A stretch of 64,000 bases of DNA from Mytilus galloprovincialis (taxonomy: Eukaryota; Mollusca; Bivalvia; Mytilida; Mytilidae): contig NC_134844.1 in NCBI RefSeq assembly GCF_965363235.1, positions 19,016,646 through 19,080,645 of the forward strand, read 5' to 3'. The position numbers were made by a program, and so were the translations under genes. Positions 57,906 to 64,000 of the stretch are shown here, piece by piece. Each line of letters starts with the position of its first letter. Within the stretch, counting starts at the first letter, position 1. The notes under the pieces were generated by a model that searched no databases, was not told where the DNA came from, and worked only from the letters and a program-made list of their open reading frames with translations.

Positions 57906-58865
57906 TATATTGGTATCACGTTGGTGTCAGCGTCGTCGTCGTCGTCGTCGTCCGAATACTTTTGGTTTTCGCACTATAACTTTAGTGTAAGTGCATAGAA
58001 ATCTATGAAATTTTGACATAAGGTTTATGACCACAAAAGAAAGGTTGGGATTGATTTTGGGAGTTTTGGTTCCAACTGTTTAGGAATTAGGGACCAAAAA
58101 AGGGCCCAAATAAGCATTATTCTTGGTTTTCGCACAATAACTTTAGTATAAGTAAATATAAATCAATGAAATTTAAATACAAGGTTTATGAACACAAAAG
58201 GAAGGTTGGGATTGAGTTTTGGTCCCAACAGTCTAGGAATAAGGGGCCCAAAGTGTCCAAAATTTAACTTTGTTTGATTTCATCAAAAATTGAATAATTG
58301 GCGTTCTTTGATATGCCGAATCTAACTGTGTATGTAGATTCTTAACTTTTCGTCTTGTTTTCAAATTGGTCTACATTAAAGTCCAAAGGGTCCAAAATTA
58401 AACTAAGTTTGATTTTAACAAAATTTAAATTCTTGGGTTCTTTGATATGCTGAATCTAAACATGTACTTAGATTTTTGATTATGGGCCCAGTTTTCAAGT
58501 TGGTCCGGATCCAAAATTATTATATTAAGTATTGTGCAATAGCAAGGAATTTTCAATTGCACAGTATTCAGCAATAGCAAGAAATCTTCAATTGCACAGT
58601 ATTGTGCAATAGCAAGAAATTTTCAATTGCATAGTATTGCGCAATAGCAAGAAATCTTCAATTGCACAGTATTGTGTAATAGCAAGTATTTTCAATTGCA
58701 CAGTATTGTGCAATAGCAAAAAATCTTCAATTGCACAGTATTGTGCAATAGCTAGTATTTTCAATTGCACAGTATTGTGCAATAGCAAGAAATATCTAAT
58801 TGCACAATATTGCGCAATAACAAGAAATTTTCAATTGGAGTTATCTTTCTTTGTCCTGAATAGTA
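57905..58865 (+). repeat. Family A element, copy 3, with (CGT)n head and palindromic tail
   Basis: Order: a CGT trinucleotide run (57931-57952); two units 161 bp apart (ttggttttcgcac at 57962 and 58123); two 'gtccaaagggtccaaaat'-type units (58.24-58.50 kb); a 35-bp palindromic array (58.54-58.83 kb); and an end block 'caattggagttatctttctt'. It is the most complete of the three family A copies here. Confidence 0.8.
58540..58830. repeat. 34-36-bp tandem array with a 20-bp near-palindrome per unit
   Basis: About eight units, each carrying attgcacagtattgtgcaat (a near-perfect inverted repeat) and then agcaagaaat(c/t)ttca. Unit starts lie at 58590, 58626, 58660, 58695 and 58729. Both strands give periodic shadow frames of 66-77 codons. 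Confidence 0.92.
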
Positions 58866-59214
58866 GTTGAATCAACTTAAATCATTGTTTTATACAATAT
58901 AAAATGTATATTCACTTTTACTACCAACTGATAAATTAAAACTATCTTTACCATTCAGTGATAACAAGCACTTTTTTTACATTTTAATATTTTATGATGT
59001 ATTTAAATGAGTAGTTATTGTTGCAAACTCCATTAGAAATTTGAATTGAGATAAGTTTTGGAATAAGGGAAAGGGGGTGTGAAAAAAAATTTGGGGGGTT
59101 ATTTTTCTCATTTCAGATTTCATAAATAAAAAGAAAATTTCTTCAAACTTTTTTTTAGAGGATTAATATTCAACAGCATAGTGAATTGCTCAAAGGCAAA
59201 CAACAAATTTAAAT

Positions 59215-59385
59215 TTATTAGACCACATTCATTCTGTGTCAGAAACCTATGCTATGTCAACTGTTTAATCACAATCCAAATTTAGAGCTGAATACAGCTT
59301 GAATGTTGTGTCCATACTTGCCCCAACCGTTCAGGGTTCAACCTCTGCGGTCGTATAAAGCTGCGCCCTGCACCTGGTTACGTTT
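59215..59385 (-). repeat. Inverted copy of the 42.7-kb element tail
   Basis: 'tgtgtcagaaacctatgcta', 'gaatgttgtgtccatacttg', 'ccgttcagggttcaacctct' and 'gcggtcgtataaagctgcgc' are the reverse complement of blocks at 42.70-42.88 kb. Confidence 0.75.
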
Positions 59386-60129
59386 GTGTATCACTTCTTA
59401 GCCATTGTTTATGGATTAATTTTTTTAAGTTCAGATAAATTAATAGATTAATTAATTTGAAAGTGAGATATGTAACAAAGTAACGTGAGACAATTGTACA
59501 TGTACCGTATAGCTTCTGGATATACATGATATAGGAGAAGTATTTTCGAATATTTTTTGGAAGGGGTTTGCCAACATTGCCTCTAAAAAGTACTATTTTC
59601 ATATAAAATTCATGTGAATTAGGTTCCTAAATTTATATAAATATATTTATGGTCCGCTAAAGTCAAAATAACAACTAACACATATTATGATGATGCAGGC
59701 CACAGATGTACAGTTTATGTTTCAAAATCAATCATATCAAAAGATACATGTATAAAATTTGCATACACTACAATTATAAGTACCAATTATGAATTTAAAT
59801 ATACAATACTATCATTAGACATTACAGTCTGAACCAATGAGCATATTATGTAATAAATGAAAAGACAAATGTCATCAATTATTGAAATTGAATTTTTTGA
59901 ATAGTCAATCAATTTAGAGTTATCTCCCCTTGACTATAAATTTGTTAATAATAGTGTAACATTTCAACTTTGGGAGCAGATACTGCCATGACGTATGAAG
60001 CTCTTATGGAGCTGAAAACGCTGCCCCAAAGTAAACCTGCATCATCTTTCATCCCACTTATGCAAGTGATAAAACTTATGATTCTATATACAGACATTGA
60101 GTCCCTCGAATGTCATTCTCCTAAAAATC
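59386..60129. other. AT-rich stretch, one weak frame
   Basis: A 61-codon frame at 59970-60155 (GADTAMTYEALMELKTLPQ then SKPASSF) has more protein-like composition than its surroundings, but it has no recognisable domain and runs into the minisatellite. I do not call it a gene. Confidence 0.35.
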
Positions 60130-61350
60130 TTCTGGATACAAATCAAAAATACTAAAAAGGAACAATTTACAGACATTGTGTCCTATCGATGTATCTACTT
60201 GATACCAATCAAAATATACTAAAAAGACACAATTTACAGACACTGTGTCCTATCAACATATCGACTTGATACAAACTAAATTATCCTAAAAAGACACATT
60301 TTACAGACACTGTGTCCTATCAATGTATCTACTGATACAAATCAAAATATACTAAAAAGACACAATTTACGGACACTGTCCTATCAATGTATACTAAAAA
60401 GACACAATTTACAGACACTGTGTCCTATCAATTTATCTACTTGATACGACTAAATATACTAAAAAGACACAATTTACAGACACTGTGTCCTATCAACGTA
60501 TACTAAAAAGACACAATTTACAGACACTGTGTCCTATCAACATATCTACTTGATACAAACTGAATCATCCTAAAAAGACACAATTTACAGACACTGTCCT
60601 ATCAACGTATACTAAAAAGACACAATTTACAGACACTGTGTCCTATCAACATATCTACTTGATACAAACTGAATTATCCTAAAAAGACACAATTTACAGA
60701 CACTGCGTCCTATCAATGTATCTACTTGATACAAACTAAATTATCCTAAAAAGACACAATTTACAGACATTGTGTCCTAACAACGTATCTACTCGATACA
60801 AAACAAATATACTAAAAAGACACAATTTACAGACACTGTGTCCTATCAACGTGTACTAAAAAGACACAATTTACAGACATTGTGTCCTATCAACTTGTAC
60901 TATAAAGACACAATTTACAGACACTGTGTCCTATCAATGTATACTAAAAAGACACAATTTACAGACACTGTGTCCTATCAACGTATACTAAAAAGACACA
61001 ATTTACAGACACTGTGTCCTATCAACATATCTACTTGATACAAACTAAATTATCCTAGAAAGACACAATTTACAAACACTGTGTCCTATCAATGTATCTA
61101 CTTGATACAAACTAAATTATCCTAAAAAGACACAATTTACAGACATTAAGTCCTATCAACGTATCTTCTCGATACAAAACAAAAATATACTAAAAATGCA
61201 CAATTAACAGACACTAAAAATACACAATTAACAGACACTAAAAATACACAATTAACACACACTGTGTCCTATCAATGCATCTCCTTGACACAAGTCAAAA
61301 AATAATAAAAAGACACAATTTACAGACAGTGTGTCCTAACAGCATGAAAA
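60130..61350 (+). repeat. Minisatellite with two unit lengths, ~67 and 44 bp
   Basis: Shared part: 'actaaaaagacacaatttac' then agacactgtgtcctatcaa. Long units carry about 23 extra bases (tctacttgatacaaactaaa type). Measured spacings are 67 bp (60631 to 60698) and 44 bp (60831 to 60875). There are about 20 units in all; the right edge decays (61.19-61.35 kb, with short tacacaattaacagacacta repeats). Confidence 0.92.
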
Positions 61351-62032
61351 GTGTATCTCCTTAATACAAACCAACATATGATAAAGAAAACAATTTACAG
61401 AAATTGTTTCACAAATAACTGTATTTCCTAATATATTCTTATAATTTTACTGTCTCATATAACTAAATGCAAATGGGAAATTTTAAGATAACAGTCCTGG
61501 CAAGCTAGCTTCTGTCAACTTCCTCTGAGTAATAATTGATCAACTCAATGGTAAACACATGATTTCCTGGTTTTAGGTTGTCCTTGTATCAGCTTAAATG
61601 AGCGTCATAATTCACCTTTCTCATTTGTCCACTGTTTCCATATAATACGAACTGTTAGTCTTTATGTGATATGTAATGTGACCCACAAGCTCTGTACAAA
61701 ATATATAATAATAAACGGCAGCAATTCATTCTCAAAATATGTCATAACATGATCAGTTGTGAGACAAATAAACATGACTGAAAGTTAGAAAATTGTAGTT
61801 TTTGTTGTTGACTGTCATCCCACCCATTCTTAAAAAAGCATGTTATTCTAGGGTGAACATTGCTTTGAATAGAAGTTGATCATTCCTATTAGATATTGTC
61901 TGTTTCAATGCATCTATTAATTGATTCAAAATCGTACTAGTGATTGGAAGTCTCGTATCTTGATTTCTTCCCTAGTGCACTGATTTCAGTACCTTGTTGA
62001 TAATGAATGAATCAGTTGGATCAGGCCAATTA
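61351..62032. other. No recognisable gene
   Basis: AT-rich DNA between the minisatellite and the retroelement fossil. Nothing supported. Confidence 0.4.
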
Positions 62033-62290
62033 TTAATTACTGTTTTGTGTAAACTTATAAGGGAGCTGAACGGGTTTTTTGCATGTTGAAAATGAGTGGT
62101 TGAAACCGCAGTTGAAACATCTGTGTTGAAACTTGCATTTATCACCAAACTTACATCCTAAACCCTTATGAAAAGAAAAACATACTCCACTTGGCCAGCG
62201 AGTATTTCCACTGTTGTTATTGTCATTCCCATTTATAACCTTCCTTGTAATTTTTCTCTTAAATATAGTTCTAGGTGTGTACTCCCCCAT
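62033..62290 (-). mobile_element. Retroelement-like fossil fragment with CCCH zinc finger
   Basis: An 85-codon piece holds a Cys-x8-Cys-x5-Cys-x3-His finger (CFSFHKGLGCKFGDKCKFQH), followed closely by a second Cys-rich knuckle (CFNCGFNHSFSTC). This pair is seen in proteins of mollusc and cnidarian mobile elements, possibly the tyrosine-recombinase (DIRS-type) retroelements. The family is uncertain. It is a broken remnant, isolated, and no terminal repeats were seen nearby. A host CCCH protein exon is the alternative. Confidence 0.5.
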
Positions 62291-63100
62291 TGCGCTTCTC
62301 CTCTTTCTATTAATTTCCTAAATTCAATATCATAAAATTGCCAGTTCCCCCCTTCTCGTGACATTTCCATGGAATTCCAAAGAGTTTCAGGTTAGATAAT
62401 AACATATGTACCATCCGTAACTTTTTCTACATATTTCTAAAATTTGCAAAACATGATGACACAAGACTGAATACGATTAAAATTTAGTCTTTCATTGTAC
62501 CATAAAGTCACCTATGCTGCACATAAGTGTATATAAAAAAAATGACTTATACTTAAAAAGAAAATTTTAAATATGACACGGCCATGCTTATGGTCCGAGA
62601 CCACAATTATTTCGTAGTGCATTTCTTTTAGAACATAAATGAAAATTAAAAAAATCCCACCTGCGCTGTCTCAATGAAATTTTTACAGTGTGTTGTACTA
62701 CTTTTGGGACAAATTATATCAAAATTATAGAAAACTTCATAGGCTCTAACTCAAAATATGGACAACTTTATGTTTAGGGCGTCTTGAAATCTTTTGACAG
62801 CTTCCGAAGTGCTAATTTTTAACCTTTTTCAGCTGGACCAAATCACTACTTTCCTTTAAAATTCTGGACCCAAATTTTTTAACAGTGTAATTTCACCCCC
62901 CCCCCCCTTATTTCAATTTTTGCATTAAATATGGAGAAATAAATTTGGAACGGGTATAAAAATAAATGGCATATAACCCACTGTCTACACCAGGGACTAT
63001 ATTCGGAACAACGAAAATCAAGGGACAACAATTGTGGCTCTAAATGTGTAGCATCACTCATAATTTACAGAAATTTTATATACAGCTCCCTTTAAATGCA
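62291..63100. other. No recognisable gene
   Basis: It includes a C-tract (about 62.90 kb) and a 'ggtccgagaccacaattatt' block (62.59 kb) that resembles one at 2.82 kb inside the hairpin-headed element. No coding evidence. Confidence 0.4.
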
Positions 63101-63454
63101 TTTAAGGATGTACTTAGTTGAAATTTAAAAAAATCCAGAAATTTAAATTGATACTATAAGTCGAAAGAGCATCAGCTAAGGAACAAAATAAGCTAAAAAA
63201 TATATTGATAGGTCATGGAGCTCCTTTTTGAGATATTTCAGTTTTAAAAAATGGCGGGAAAAGGCTGACTTGAACTGTTACCTCACATTTGCATCGGTAT
63301 TAATTTGATCTCAAAATTAGCTATTGAAGTTTTTTATGAAAATAAAAATCGGTGTTATGGGGCAAAATATTTTACCCTATAGCTTTGGAAAAAATCCAAG
63401 GAGTCTGAAAATCTGACACATATTTCCAAAACCTCACCTAAGTACTTCCTTAAA
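63101..63454. mobile_element. MITE flanked by TTAA, ~345 bp
   Basis: The left end TTAA-GGATGTACTTAGTTGA pairs with the inverted right end (tcacctaagtacttcc-TTAA). Taking TTAA as the target duplication gives an element from 63106 to 63449. TTAA sites suggest a piggyBac-type MITE, though its ends are not the canonical CCC type. The interior ('aaaaatggcgggaaaagg') has no coding capacity. Confidence 0.75.
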
Positions 63455-63744
63455 TACCACAATAAGCCATTAATATATGATTTCCAATAGCATATTTAAT
63501 AAAATATGTAGAACATACCATTACCCTAAATCAATATTCAGTTATCAAGCCACAATGAATTTTGATATAGAATTTCAAAAAAAAAAAGAAAGGTCATTTG
63601 ATTTCTATATAAAATCTAGCAATATTATGCCCTATATTTTTATCTCATCCCATTTATCGTATACTCATTTAAAGGAATTTAAGTTATAAACCCATTGCGT
63701 AATAACGTCCGAGAGGTCCCGTTTTCCTATAAAGATGTTTTGAC

Positions 63745-64000
63745 ATAATGAAGTGTTCACATAACGTCATATGTGTTTCTTACCTCGTAATACCCATTTG
63801 ACATTACGATGTATATATTTTGGCATAATGTAACAGAAATTTACGACATAAAGATTTTTTAACATTACGTAAAGACATTTTCGCATCATGTAATAAATCT
63901 TTCAGATTAGGTAATGAAACAACCACATCACGTAATGAATTTTTCTCATCATGTAAAGACTGGGAAACCACATCATGTAATGAAGTTTTCACATCATGTA
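63745..64000 (-). repeat. 21-bp minisatellite array, right arm (inverted), runs off the window
   Basis: Units of the same minisatellite as at 56.5 kb, in reverse orientation (gttttcacatcatgtaatga). They are most uniform at the window edge and progressively diverged towards 63.75 kb. The array continues beyond 64000. Confidence 0.88.

Noticed and set aside
60130-61350. Possible CRISPR-like array (regular repeats with variable parts)
   Set aside because: The 'spacers' are recurrent variants of one another and unit lengths follow two fixed sizes. This is a eukaryotic minisatellite.
1-64000. tRNA, rRNA or other structured RNA genes
   Set aside because: I saw no B-box/A-box pair in a plausible cloverleaf and no rRNA core sequence by eye. 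A covariance-model scan would be decisive.

Overview
The window looks like bivalve nuclear DNA, most probably from a marine mussel (Mytilus or a close relative). I base this on AT-rich, intron-like sequence with almost no long open frames, and on many dispersed repeats I recognise as typical of mussel genomes: the family ending in a 'gagttgtctcattgg...accacatcttct' block, the 'ggatccgccactga' family, the 'gtccaaagggtccaaaat' family and the 'tggccgccatggctaaaaatag' family. The genus is an inference from memory of repeat families, not a database result.

Layout. 0-7.6 kb: non-coding DNA with scattered repeats, a fold-back element (2.46-2.56 kb) and a 1.3-kb element opening with a CCCGCGA hairpin (2.68-3.99 kb). 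7.67-10.87 kb: a complete but decayed PIF/Harbinger DNA transposon with a Myb/SANT-like gene, a HARBI1-like transposase, matching inverted termini and nested repeats. 11-21 kb: repeats, a 164-bp tandem array and a 920-bp tandem duplication with exon-like blocks on the + strand. 21-27 kb: mostly featureless AT-rich DNA plus two ~170-bp-unit arrays. 27.5-32.6 kb: a diverged ~2.8-kb tandem duplication whose conserved islands are bounded by splice-like signals. 33-40 kb: a MITE with TA target sites, an inverted pair of GC-richer segments and the 3' end of a LINE. 41-45 kb: three consecutive satellite-bearing repeat families. 46.7-47.8 kb: the 3' end of a spliced minus-strand host gene encoding thrombospondin type-1 repeats, the clearest host gene here. 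48-59 kb: more satellite-bearing elements, a second hairpin element and a second MITE. 56.5-57.0 and 63.75-64.0 kb: two opposed arrays of one 21-bp minisatellite. 60.1-61.35 kb: a minisatellite with two unit lengths. 62.0-62.3 kb: a retroelement-like CCCH zinc-finger fossil. 63.1-63.45 kb: a MITE with TTAA target sites.

The main pattern: at least five otherwise different repeat families carry tandem units of 161-164 bp (13.95, 41.3, 42.2, 48.2, 57.96 kb). These share a degenerate core (ccaaa-tt-atgaaactt) and most are preceded by a microsatellite. They look like diverged descendants of one ancient nucleosome-length satellite. No rRNA, tRNA or CRISPR was recognised. Almost all other open frames are chance or repeat shadows.
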